Shown here piece by piece: positions 34,510-42,213 of a stretch of DNA of 64,000 bases (the stretch's first letter is position 1; each line of letters begins with the position of its first letter). The notes beneath the pieces are model-generated. The model was not told the DNA's origin, did not search any database, and saw only the letters and a program-made list of their open reading frames with translations. The stretch is taken from contig NZ_CP023692.1 in the NCBI RefSeq assembly GCF_008704935.1, positions 5,051,001 to 5,115,000 of the forward strand. The letters run 5' to 3'. The position numbers and the translations under genes were made by a program. The DNA comes from Streptomyces vinaceus (lineage in GTDB: Bacteria > Actinomycetota > Actinomycetes > Streptomycetales > Streptomycetaceae).

Positions 34510-34905
34510 ATGAGCCTGACGCAGACGCGGTACACGATCAGCGAAGTCGAGGCCCGGACCGGTCTGACCCAGCACACGCTGCGCTGGTACGAGCGGATCG
34601 GCCTGATGCCGCATGTGGACCGCTCGCACTCGGGACAGCGCCGGTTCAGCGACAAGGACCTCCACTGGCTGGCCTTCGTGGGCAAGCTGCGCGCCACCGG
34701 GATGTCGGTGGCCGACATGGTCCGCTACGCCGAACTCGTGCGCGAGGGTGAGCACACCGTCGACCAGCGGCGCGAGCTGCTGGAGCAGACGCGGCGCGAG
34801 GTGCGTGCGCGCATCACGGAGCTGAACGACGCGCTCGCCGTACTGGATTTCAAGATCGACATGTATGCCAAGGGCACGACCGCGGGGAAGGCGACACGAC
34901 CATGA
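34510..34905 (+). CDS. MerR family regulator
   Basis: A 131-residue activator. The winged helix is canonical (YTISEVEARTGLTQHTLRWYERIGLMP in outline, about 8-34), followed by RRFSDKDLHWLAFVGKLRATGMSVADM and a long dimerisation helix (about 85-120). No Cys cluster for metal binding is present, so it is not a metal sensor. It probably senses a small electrophile or aldehyde and activates itself and the reductase gene that overlaps it (ATGA). Its own promoter carries the 18-bp palindrome described separately. Confidence 0.93.
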   Translation: MSLTQTRYTISEVEARTGLTQHTLRWYERIGLMPHVDRSHSGQRRFSDKDLHWLAFVGKLRATGMSVADMVRYAELVREGEHTVDQRRELLEQTRREVRARITELNDALAVLDFKIDMYAKGTTAGKATRP

Positions 34906-35921
34906 CGCAGAACACCACCATCGAGCAGGTCGAACTCGGCAAGGGGGGCCCGCTGGTGGGCGTCCAGGGCCTCGGCTGCATGGGCATGAGCGAGTTCTAC
35001 GGGGAGACCGACGAGGCGCGGGCCCGCGACACCCTGGAGGCGGCCCTGGCCACCGGGGTCACCCTCTTCGACACCGCGGACAGTTACGGGCGCGGCGCCA
35101 ACGAGAAGTTCATCGCGCCGTTCGTGGCCGAGCACCGGGACGAGATCACCCTCGCCACCAAGTTCGGCATCGAGCGCACCGACGACCCGCAGCACCGCGG
35201 CATCCGCAACGACCGCGCGTACATCCGCCAGGCCGTCGAGGACAGCCTGCGCCGGCTCGGTACCGATGTCATCGACCTCTACTACATGCACCGGCGCGAC
35301 CCGGCCGTGCCGCTCGCGGAGTCGGTGGGCACGATGGCCGAACTGGTGCAGGAGGGCAAGGTGCGCCACCTGGGGCTCAGTGAGGTCACCGGCTCCGAAC
35401 TGCGCGAGGCGTACGAGGTGCACCCGATCGCGGCGCTCCAGTCGGAGTGGTCGCTGTTCAGCCGGGACGTGGAGCGCACGGCGGTGGGCGCGGCGGCGGA
35501 GCTGGGCGTGGCCTTCGTGCCGTACTCCCCGCTCGGCCGCGGTTTCCTGACCGGCTCGTTCGCGGACGCGGCGGCCGACCTGTCGGCGGCGGACTTCCGC
35601 CGCTTCCAGCCCCGGTTCACCGGTGACAACGCCAAGGCCAACGCGGCGCTGCTGGCGCCGGTGCGGGAGATCGCGCAGGCGCACGGGGCGACCCCGGCGC
35701 AGATCGCGCTGGCCTGGGTGCAGCAGCGGGCGCAGGTGCACGGGCTGACGGTGGTCCCGATCCCGGGCACCCGCAAGACCAACCGCCTCGCGGAGAACAC
35801 CGCCGCGACCCGGATCACCCTGACGCCGGCGGAGCTGGAGCTGCTGGAGCCGATCGCCGGGCAGGTCGCGGGCGACCGCTACCCCGACATGACCTGGACG
35901 TCCGCGGGCCGCGAGGGCTGA
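34902..35921 (+). CDS. aldo/keto reductase
   Basis: A 339-residue NADPH-dependent reductase of the AKR superfamily (AKR13-like). The catalytic tetrad is seen as Asp in LFDTADSYG (about 52-60, Tyr included), Lys in LATKFG (about 85-90) and His in DLYYMHRRDP (about 125-134). The C-terminal cofactor region VVPIPGTRKTNRLAENTAA (in outline) is typical. The ATG overlaps the merR stop, so the two are translationally coupled. Carbonyl detoxification under MerR control is the likely role. A strong terminator follows at 35931. Confidence 0.94.
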   Translation: MTQNTTIEQVELGKGGPLVGVQGLGCMGMSEFYGETDEARARDTLEAALATGVTLFDTADSYGRGANEKFIAPFVAEHRDEITLATKFGIERTDDPQHRGIRNDRAYIRQAVEDSLRRLGTDVIDLYYMHRRDPAVPLAESVGTMAELVQEGKVRHLGLSEVTGSELREAYEVHPIAALQSEWSLFSRDVERTAVGAAAELGVAFVPYSPLGRGFLTGSFADAAADLSAADFRRFQPRFTGDNAKANAALLAPVREIAQAHGATPAQIALAWVQQRAQVHGLTVVPIPGTRKTNRLAENTAATRITLTPAELELLEPIAGQVAGDRYPDMTWTSAGREG

Positions 35922-35930
35922 TCCGCCCCG

Positions 35931-35971
35931 GCCGCGGCCACCGCCGGGGGCCTCCCGGCGGTGGCCGCGGC
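35931..35971. terminator. terminator after the aldo/keto reductase
   Basis: A perfect 18-bp stem (35931-35948 with 35954-35971, core GCCGCGGCCACCGCCGGG) with a GGCCT loop. It separates two convergent genes. Confidence 0.92.
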
Positions 35972-36016
35972 TCAGGCTTCGGCGGCGATTGGCCGCGGCT
36001 CAGGCTTCGGCGGCGA
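35963..36016. repeat. 26-bp direct duplication including a gene end
   Basis: Positions 35963-35988 and 35991-36016 are identical (26 bp, beginning GGCCGCGGCTCAGG), separated by TT. The second copy contains the last codons and stop of the DUF4429 gene; the first overlaps the 3' arm of the terminator. Confidence 0.9.
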
Positions 36017-36842
36017 AGCGGTCGCGCAGTGCGCAGTACTCCGCGTCCGTCAGCAGGCCCGCGCCGTACAACTCGCCCAGATGGTGCAGCCGTTCGTCCG
36101 TACGGGCCGCCGGGACCGAGGCCACCGGGGTGCGGCCGCGCAGGGCGGCGAGGACGGCCGCCGCGAACGGCAGCGACTCGTGCACCGACCCGGCCCCGAC
36201 GGCGAACACCGCGGTCGCCAGATCGTGGTCGGGCCGCGGATCGGCGGGCGCGTCCCGCAGCAGGAGCCGCAGGTGGCCGCCCGGGCGCTCCGGCGTGCTC
36301 CACTCGACGCCGGTCAGCGCGGTCAGCGGGTAACGCTGGTCGCCCGCCTTCCACTTGGAGCTCGTGGCCCCCGTGCGCGACCAGTGGAAGGTGACGGCAG
36401 AGCCGTCGAAGGCGAGCCGCGCGTCGTACGCCTTCAGCTGGAGCGGCGGCTCCGGCACCCGGACGAGGAACCGCTGCGCGGGCTCGTCGGCCTCCGGGCC
36501 CAGCCGGGCCCGTACGGCATCGGCGAACTCGGCCGCCTGCCCGCCCCGGTCGCCCGGCAGGACCAGCCGGTACGGATCGCAGACGTCCCGGAGCTGCCCG
36601 GCGGCGGCCTCCATCAGCGGATCGGCGCCCGTCCGCGGCACGGCACGCAGAACCACCGCGTCCCGTTTCCCCCCGGATCCGGCCGCGCTCACGGTCACCC
36701 CCGACAACGCCTCGAAAGGGATCCGCCGCGCCCCCAGAGCGTTCCAGAGACGTGGCGTTCGCAGCCCCCGTGCGAAGCGGATGAGCACCGAGTCCGAGTC
36801 GAACTCCCAGACGGCATGATTTCCGGCCAGTACGTCACCCAT
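36000..36842 (-). CDS. DUF4429 protein with C-terminal SHOCT domain
   Basis: A 280-residue soluble protein. Two DUF4429 repeats fill residues about 5-110 and 130-235; the second begins AYDARLAFDGSAVTFHWSRTGAT (in outline). The C-terminal 30 residues (RLHHLGELYGAGLLTDAEYCALRDRF in outline) are a SHOCT oligomerisation motif. This pairing is common in actinobacteria and of unknown role. The ATG at 36842 is chosen because TACCAT lies exactly 7 nt upstream and no ribosome site is present; an in-frame start 8 codons earlier lacks support. Confidence 0.85.
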   Translation of the reverse strand: MGDVLAGNHAVWEFDSDSVLIRFARGLRTPRLWNALGARRIPFEALSGVTVSAAGSGGKRDAVVLRAVPRTGADPLMEAAAGQLRDVCDPYRLVLPGDRGGQAAEFADAVRARLGPEADEPAQRFLVRVPEPPLQLKAYDARLAFDGSAVTFHWSRTGATSSKWKAGDQRYPLTALTGVEWSTPERPGGHLRLLLRDAPADPRPDHDLATAVFAVGAGSVHESLPFAAAVLAALRGRTPVASVPAARTDERLHHLGELYGAGLLTDAEYCALRDRFAAEA

Positions 36843-36855
36843 GCGGCACATGGTA
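36843..36855 (-). promoter_or_regulatory. candidate leaderless -10 (TACCAT) of the DUF4429 gene
   Basis: Read on the minus strand, TACCAT (36855-36850) plus 7 nt leads directly to the ATG at 36842. Confidence 0.45.
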
Positions 36856-36917
36856 AAGGGACGCACCCCCGTGCGTCCCCCTTGATGCGAAGCCCGTTTT
36901 CCAGGGCTCTACACGTG

Positions 36918-38153
36918 TCAGTCCCCGTCTGTCCCGGAAATTCCACGCCGGCAGGCATCGTCACCGGTCGCACAGGTAAGGGAACCGAACGCACCGGTTC
37001 CGATTTTGGCGAAGTTGTCCAGGGATCCGGTACCTGGCTCGAAGTAGCCGGTGTGGAGCTTGGCCCCGGCCGAGGACAGCAGCCGCGAACCGAAGTCCGG
37101 GGACACCGGGTCCGCCCCGTGGCCCACCCCGCCGACCTCCAGGTGCGGCACGTCCGCGATCCAGTCGCCGGAGTCCCGCGTGGCCCAGACCCGGGCCGAG
37201 GTGTGCAGGTCGGCCACCGAGCCCGCGCGCATGCCCGGGCTGCCGGCCACCACCACGTCCGTCACCGACCGCGGCAGCGCGTGCGCGGCGACCCCGCACA
37301 CCACCGAGCCGTAGCTGTGGCAGAACAGCGCCACGCTCGCGTCCCCGGGCAGTCCCGCCGTCAGGGACTCCAGTCGTACGGCCCCGTCCACCGCCATCCG
37401 GCCGGTGGCCGCGTCCATGCCGACCCCGGTCGGCGCGGTGTAGCCGGCCCAGGCGATGACCGCGGTGCGGCTGCGCGGAGCCTGCGCGCGCTGGGCCTCG
37501 TACAGCGACTGCGCCATGCCGGCGGGGGCGATGAGGCGGCGCTGCGTGCGCTCGAAGGTGAGCACGTCGGTGTCGACGCCGGGGACGACCACCGAGATCC
37601 GGTCCGCCCGGTCGAGGTCGCCGAACACCTCGGCGACGCGGCCGCCGCCGGTCGGGTCGAAGGCGAGGATCTGCCGGCCCGGCTCGGCCAGGGACTCGAA
37701 GCGGTGGGCGCGCCGGCCGGCCGTGGCGCGGTCGGCCGGGGTCAGGCTGACGTCCCGGCTGCGGGCCTCCTCCGCCCGCTGCGCCAGTTCCAGGCCGCGC
37801 AGGTTGGCCCGGTAGCGCAGGGCGGCGGGCGCCCCGTCGAGGTTGCCGACGACCAGGGGGTACCCGTCGGTGAGCCGGGCCCGCTGGGCTCCGTCGAGGC
37901 CGGCGAAGAACCGGGCCACCGTCCGTACGGGGGCGTCGGCGGCCGGCACCGGGCGGCCGTCGATCCGGGCCGATGCCCAGGAGGCGAGGGCGGCGCTCCG
38001 CAGCGTGGTCCCGGCGTCGGGGCGGTGCACCGCGGTCCAGCCGGTGGTCGCCAGCATGAGGAAGACCACCGCCAGCGCGAGCAGGGTGCGCAGGGCGGCG
38101 GGGCGCGGGTCGGCGCCGAAGGCGGTGGAGGGGGCGAGGCCGGGCAGGTTCAC
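36918..38153 (-). CDS. alpha/beta hydrolase (DUF1023 family), membrane-anchored or secreted
   Basis: A 411-residue protein. A hydrophobic segment at about 20-40 (LRTLLALAVVFLMLATTGW) is an uncleaved anchor or signal. The hydrolase domain follows: ISVVVPGVDTDVLTF (about 185-200, oxyanion region), FCHSYGSVVCG (about 280-290, Ser nucleophile), an Asp in DPVSPDFG and His in AKLHTGYF near the C-terminus. DUF1023 proteins are actinobacterial surface hydrolases of unknown substrate. The start is GTG 38153, with TACGCT exactly 7 nt upstream and no ribosome site. It precedes tetR's 3' end by 85 nt but has its own promoter. Confidence 0.82.
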   Translation of the reverse strand: MNLPGLAPSTAFGADPRPAALRTLLALAVVFLMLATTGWTAVHRPDAGTTLRSAALASWASARIDGRPVPAADAPVRTVARFFAGLDGAQRARLTDGYPLVVGNLDGAPAALRYRANLRGLELAQRAEEARSRDVSLTPADRATAGRRAHRFESLAEPGRQILAFDPTGGGRVAEVFGDLDRADRISVVVPGVDTDVLTFERTQRRLIAPAGMAQSLYEAQRAQAPRSRTAVIAWAGYTAPTGVGMDAATGRMAVDGAVRLESLTAGLPGDASVALFCHSYGSVVCGVAAHALPRSVTDVVVAGSPGMRAGSVADLHTSARVWATRDSGDWIADVPHLEVGGVGHGADPVSPDFGSRLLSSAGAKLHTGYFEPGTGSLDNFAKIGTGAFGSLTCATGDDACRRGISGTDGD

Positions 38154-38166
38154 TGGGACCAGCGTA
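38154..38166 (-). promoter_or_regulatory. candidate leaderless -10 (TACGCT) of the DUF1023 gene
   Basis: On the minus strand, TACGCT (38166-38161) plus 7 nt leads directly to the GTG start at 38153. Confidence 0.45.
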
Positions 38167-38238
38167 GGAGACCGGATCCGGCCATGGCGCCCGGGGTGAC
38201 CGGGTTCACGGCCGACCGTGCGCCCCTCGTACGGGTGT

Positions 38239-38892
38239 TCAGCGCCAGCGCGCGGCGAGCGCCGGGCCGATCTGGTCAAGGCAGGCCTCGGTCATCCGGC
38301 GGATCGAGGCCACGCTGGCGTCCTCGCCCTGCCCCCACAGCCGCCCCGTGACCCTCATCACCCCCGAGACCGCGGCGACCGCCACCCGGGGCCGCGGGTC
38401 GGCGTCCACGTCCAGCCCCTCACGCTCGGCGATCAGCCGGGCGATCCGCTCCTCCAGCTCCGTGGAGCGGCGCAGGTGCACGGCGAGCAGCGCCGGGGTC
38501 GACTCGATGAGCTGGTACGTACGCATGTAGAGGTCGACCGGCACCACGTCGGACAGGGCCTCGTCGAGGGTGTCCCAGGCGTCGAGCACCGCGCGGCGCA
38601 GGGCTTCGAGCGGGCCCTCGGAGGCCGGCCGGGCGCGCAGCGCGGCGACGAAGTGCGACTCGACCAGGTCCTGGACGGCGAAGGCGACCTCCTCCTTGTT
38701 GGCGAAGTACCGGAAGAAGGTGCGCTGGGAGACGTCCACGGCGTCGGTGATCTCGTCGACGGTGGTGTGCTCGTACCCCTGCGCGACGAAGAGGAGGAGG
38801 GCGGCGCGCAGCAGTGCGTCACGGGTGCGCCGCTTCTTGCGTTCGCGCAGTCCGGGCGCCGGTGCCGGAGCCGGCCGCTCGTCGGTCATCAC
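38239..38892 (-). CDS. TetR family regulator of the adjacent exporter
   Basis: A 217-residue regulator. The helix-turn-helix is typical (ALLRAALLLFVAQGYEHTTVDEITDAVDVSQRTFFRYFANKEEV in outline, about 26-70), with a C-terminal ligand domain of the MftR-like class. It is divergent from the DHA2 exporter at 39031, and the intergenic region holds a dyad between promoter elements, so it almost certainly represses the exporter. The start is GTG 38892 or ATG 38889; AAAGGA lies upstream of both. Confidence 0.92.
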   Translation of the reverse strand: MMTDERPAPAPAPGLRERKKRRTRDALLRAALLLFVAQGYEHTTVDEITDAVDVSQRTFFRYFANKEEVAFAVQDLVESHFVAALRARPASEGPLEALRRAVLDAWDTLDEALSDVVPVDLYMRTYQLIESTPALLAVHLRRSTELEERIARLIAEREGLDVDADPRPRVAVAAVSGVMRVTGRLWGQGEDASVASIRRMTEACLDQIGPALAARWR

Positions 38893-38994
38893 CGAGGGGT
38901 GTCCTTTCCGCAGGCTCCGCCTGCTGAATCTGACGCTGAGTGAGCGGTCAGGGTACCTGTGACGGACCTGACAGCCACTGCCTCGTTAAGCCGT

Positions 38995-39030
38995 TTGTGA
39001 AGTGTCAGTCGCTGTCACTAGCCTGTTCGC
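38995..39030 (+). promoter_or_regulatory. leaderless promoter of the DHA2 exporter with dyad operator
   Basis: TTGTGA (38995-39000), an 18-nt spacer, TAGCCT (39019-39024), 6 nt, then ATG 39031. The spacer contains AGTGTCAG-TCG-CTGTCACT (39001-39019), an inverted repeat matching at 7 of 8 positions per arm, well placed for TetR repression. Confidence 0.65.
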
Positions 39031-40623
39031 ATGACTAGTCAGATCACCCTCGCCAAGGAATCGGGTCCGGCTCCGGCCCGCACCGGTTTGCGCGGCCACC
39101 CCTGGCTGACCCTCTTCGCCGTGGCGATCGGCGTCATGATGGTCACGCTCGACGGCACGATCGTCGCCGTCGCCAACCCCGCGATCCAGAAGGACCTCGG
39201 CGCCTCGCTCGCGGACGTCCAGTGGATCACCAACGGCTACCTGCTGGCCCTCGCGGTCTCGCTGATCACCGCCGGCAAGCTCGGCGACCGCTTCGGCCAC
39301 CGCCAGACCTTCCTCATAGGCATCGCCGGATTCGCCGCCGCCTCCGCGGCGATCGGCCTCTCGTCCGGCGTCCAGTACGTCATCGCCTTCCGTGTGGCAC
39401 AGGGCCTGTTCGGGGCCCTGCTGATGCCCGCCGCGCTGGGCCTGCTGCGCGCCACGTTCCCCGCCGAGAAGCTCAACATGGCGATCGGCATCTGGGGCAT
39501 GGTCATCGGCGCCTCGACCGCCGCCGGGCCCATCGTCGGCGGCCTGCTGGTGGAGAACGTCAGCTGGCAGTCCGTCTTCTTCATCAACGTGCCCGTCGGC
39601 GTCGTCGCGCTGGCCTTCGGCCTGTTCATCCTGGTCGACCACCGCGCCGAGAACGCCCCGAAGTCCTTCGACGTGGTCGGCATCCTGCTGCTGTCGGTCG
39701 CGATGTTCTCGCTGATCTGGGCGCTGATCAAGGCCTCGGAGTGGGGCTGGGGCGATACCCGGACCATGCTCTTCCTCATCGGCTCCGTCGTCTGCTTCGT
39801 GCTCTTCGCCGTCTGGGAGTCGAAGGTCTCCGAGCCGCTGATCCCGCTCGGCATGTTCCGCTCGCTGCCGCTGTCCGCCGGCACCGTGCTCATGGTGCTG
39901 ATGGCCTTCGCCTTCATGGGCGGCCTGTTCTTCGTCACCTTCTACCTGCAGAACGTGCACGGCATGAGCCCGGTCGACAGCGGCCTGCACCTGCTGCCCC
40001 TGACCGGCATGATGATCATCGGCTCGCCGCTGGCCGGCGCCGCCATCACCGCCGTCGGCCCGCGCATCCCGCTGGTCACGGGCATGGTCGCGACCGCCGT
40101 CGCCTGCTTCGGGATGTCGGCGCTGACCCCCGGCACCGGCACCCTGCAGATGTCGCTCTGGTTCGCCCTCCTAGGTGTCGGCCTCGCCCCCGTCATGGTC
40201 GGCGCCACCGAGGTCATCGTCGGCAACGCCCCGCTGGAGCTCTCCGGCGTGGCGGGCGGGCTCCAGCAGGCCGCCATGCAGGTCGGCGGCAGCCTGGGCA
40301 CCGCCGTCCTCGGCGCGGTCATGGCCACCACCGTCGGCAACTCGTTCGGGGACAACTGGGCGCGGGCGGAGCTGCCCGCGCTCACCCCGGAGCAGATGGA
40401 CCTCGCCGAGAAGGGGGTCCAGGTCGGCATCGCCCCCGTCCAGCCGGGGACCCCGGAGCCGATCGCCTCGTCGATCGCCAAGGTCGCCCACGACACGTTC
40501 GTCGACGGCATGAGCACCGCCTTCACCGTCGCCGGCTGCGTCGCGGTGCTCGCCGCGATCGTCGCCTGCTTCACCAAGCGCGGCGAGAACGCCGCCGCGG
40601 GGGCCGGCGCGGCGCACATCTGA
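39031..40623 (+). CDS. MFS drug exporter, DHA2 (14-helix) family
   Basis: A 530-residue membrane protein with 14 predicted helices. The motif D1-type LDGTIVAVANPAIQKDLG (about 35-52), motif A GKLGDRFGHRQTF (about 83-95) and motif C region WGMVIGASTAAGPIVGG (about 155-171) identify the EmrB/QacA DHA2 family of proton-coupled multidrug exporters. It follows a leaderless promoter with a dyad, and the divergent tetR is the probable ligand-responsive repressor. A terminator follows at 40678. Confidence 0.94.
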   Translation: MTSQITLAKESGPAPARTGLRGHPWLTLFAVAIGVMMVTLDGTIVAVANPAIQKDLGASLADVQWITNGYLLALAVSLITAGKLGDRFGHRQTFLIGIAGFAAASAAIGLSSGVQYVIAFRVAQGLFGALLMPAALGLLRATFPAEKLNMAIGIWGMVIGASTAAGPIVGGLLVENVSWQSVFFINVPVGVVALAFGLFILVDHRAENAPKSFDVVGILLLSVAMFSLIWALIKASEWGWGDTRTMLFLIGSVVCFVLFAVWESKVSEPLIPLGMFRSLPLSAGTVLMVLMAFAFMGGLFFVTFYLQNVHGMSPVDSGLHLLPLTGMMIIGSPLAGAAITAVGPRIPLVTGMVATAVACFGMSALTPGTGTLQMSLWFALLGVGLAPVMVGATEVIVGNAPLELSGVAGGLQQAAMQVGGSLGTAVLGAVMATTVGNSFGDNWARAELPALTPEQMDLAEKGVQVGIAPVQPGTPEPIASSIAKVAHDTFVDGMSTAFTVAGCVAVLAAIVACFTKRGENAAAGAGAAHI

Positions 40624-40677
40624 GCCGGGCCCGCTCCCGCGGCCCCGACTCCCTCGCGCGCGTCAACCGCGTACGCA

Positions 40678-40713
40678 CGACAGCCCCGCCGACGTGTTCC
40701 GGCGGGGCTGTCG
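40678..40713 (+). terminator. terminator after the DHA2 exporter
   Basis: A perfect 14-bp stem (40678-40691 with 40700-40713, CGACAGCCCCGCCG) with an 8-nt loop. Confidence 0.9.
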
Positions 40714-40833
40714 CCTATCCGGGTGGACCGGCCGAAGACCCCTTCCGCCCGGCCGTCCTCGCAGGTCAGCGTGGTTCCCGAAGCGCCCCGGAACCGGTCC
40801 GGGGTGGCGTCGTCCACAAGGAGTTGACCTGTC

Positions 40834-41235
40834 ATGCGTACGAGTTCACCCGCACGGTCCACCACCGTCCTGGCCGCGACCGTCCTGGCCCTCGCCGCAC
40901 TCATCCCGAGTACGGCGAGCGCCGCACACGCCGCCGGTCCGCCGCCGGGCAAGGCGCCCGCCTGCGCCACCGGGCAGCTGTGCCTGTGGGCGAAGCCCGA
41001 GTTCAAGGGCACCCGGCACGCCCACGAGCTGAGCACCCTGGACATCAACAGCTGTACGGCGCTGCCCGCCGGAACCAGCGCCCAGTCGCTGGTCAACCGC
41101 ACCGGCCGGCCGGTGACCACCTACCAGTCGGCCGAGTGCCAGGAGACCGGAGAGTTCCAGACCTACCCCGGCGACGGGGTCTGGCTGCCCGAATCGCCCT
41201 ACCTGGTCCGGGCCTTCAAGGTGTGGGAGCGCTAG
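40834..41235 (+). CDS. secreted peptidase-inhibitor family I36-like protein
   Basis: A 133-residue exported protein. Residues 1-33 are a signal peptide (ending SAAHA). The mature domain has ACATGQLCLWAKPEFKGT (about 43-60), then four further spaced residues including Cys in INSCTAL and AECQET, giving the beta-gamma-crystallin-like pattern of the I36 family (Streptomyces metalloproteinase inhibitor SMI type). Two disulfides are likely. Many family members are annotated as inhibitors only by fold. AAGGAG lies 11 nt before the ATG. The 3' end overlaps the convergent channel gene by 20 bp. Confidence 0.8.
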   Translation: MRTSSPARSTTVLAATVLALAALIPSTASAAHAAGPPPGKAPACATGQLCLWAKPEFKGTRHAHELSTLDINSCTALPAGTSAQSLVNRTGRPVTTYQSAECQETGEFQTYPGDGVWLPESPYLVRAFKVWER

Positions 41236-42022
41236 CGGCCTCCGCCGGGGCCGCCTCGGGCACCGGGGCCGGTACGTCGGCCCCCGCGCCCGGGGCGGCC
41301 GCGCCGCCGAGCCGCCCGATCTCGGCGCGCAGCGCCCGTACCTCCGCGGCCAGTTCGGCGATCGCGGCGGTCTGCGCCCGCTCCACCCGGTCGTCCCGCT
41401 CGAACCGGGAGATGAACCAGGCCGCGATGTTCGCGGTCACCACACCGAGCAGGGCGATCCCCGACAGCATCAGCCCCACCGCGAGCACCCGGCCGAGCCC
41501 GGTGGTGGGGGAGTGGTCCCCGTACCCGACGGTCGTCATCGTGGTGAAGCTCCACCACACGGCGTCGCCCAGGTTCTTGATGTTCCCGTTCGGGGCGTCC
41601 CGCTCCACGCTCAGCACGGCGAGCGAGCCGAACATCAGCAGCCCGACCACCGCCCCCGCCACGTACGTGGTCAGCCGGATCTGCGGGGCCATCCGGGCCC
41701 GCCGGCCCACCAGCAGCAGCGTGGACACCAGCCGCAGCAGCCGCAGCGGCTGGAGCATCGGCAGCAGCACCGCGCCCAGGTCCAGCCAGTGCGTCCGTAC
41801 GAACGCCTTCTTGGCCGTCGACAGCCCCAGCCGCATCAGGTAGTCGGCGGCGAAGGCCCCCCACACCACCCACTCGGTGACCGAGCACGCCCGGTGCACG
41901 GCCGCGTCCGCGTCGGGCACGACGATCGGCACGGCGTAGGCGACGGTGAAGGCCGCGGCGAGCACGAGCAGCGGGGTCTGGCTCCGCCGCTCCCACCGCA
42001 GCTGGCGGGAGGGTTCCTTCAT
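41216..42022 (-). CDS. voltage-gated-type potassium channel
   Basis: A 268-residue membrane protein with S1 (about 18-36), S2 (about 48-68), S3-S4 with spaced Arg residues (LRLLRLVSTLLLVGRRAR, about 93-110), S5 (about 118-138), a pore helix and selectivity filter TTVGYGD (about 165-171), and S6 (about 183-205). The cytoplasmic C-terminus is a coiled coil (VERAQTAAIAELAAEVRALR) then an Ala/Pro tail. It should form a tetrameric K+ channel like KvAP/KvLm. The ATG at 42022 is chosen because TAACAT lies 7 nt upstream; MLR upstream is possible. The gene overlaps the I36 gene 3' end. Confidence 0.9.
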   Translation of the reverse strand: MKEPSRQLRWERRSQTPLLVLAAAFTVAYAVPIVVPDADAAVHRACSVTEWVVWGAFAADYLMRLGLSTAKKAFVRTHWLDLGAVLLPMLQPLRLLRLVSTLLLVGRRARMAPQIRLTTYVAGAVVGLLMFGSLAVLSVERDAPNGNIKNLGDAVWWSFTTMTTVGYGDHSPTTGLGRVLAVGLMLSGIALLGVVTANIAAWFISRFERDDRVERAQTAAIAELAAEVRALRAEIGRLGGAAAPGAGADVPAPVPEAAPAEAASAPTP

Positions 42023-42035
42023 ACGGAGCATGTTA
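42023..42035 (-). promoter_or_regulatory. candidate leaderless -10 (TAACAT) of the channel gene
   Basis: On the minus strand, TAACAT (42035-42030) plus 7 nt leads directly to the ATG at 42022. No ribosome site is present. Confidence 0.45.
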
Positions 42036-42060
42036 AGGAACAGGTAAAGCGGACGGGCCC

Positions 42061-42132
42061 GCGCACTGCTGCGACGGTCCGCGCACTGCTGCTGCGGCCC
42101 GCGCAGCGCTGCGGCGACCGGCGCAACGGCGG
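42061..42132. repeat. 20-bp degenerate tandem repeat
   Basis: Units at 42061-42080, 42081-42100 and 42101-42120 all start with GCGCA and share a GCTGCG/GCGGC core; a fourth partial unit runs to 42132. The period is exactly 20 nt. It lies between the channel promoter and the aceE terminator. Confidence 0.8.
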
Positions 42133-42171
42133 CGGGCCGGGGCGCACTCCCGCACGCCCCGGCCCGCCGCC
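42128..42171 (-). terminator. terminator after aceE
   Basis: A perfect 17-bp stem (42128-42144 with 42155-42171, GGCGGCGGGCCGGGGCG) with a 10-nt loop, 43 nt beyond the aceE stop. Confidence 0.9.
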
Positions 42172-42213
42172 GTCGGTCATCCGCCCCGCCCCGCCCCGCG
42201 CAGCGCCGCGGTG

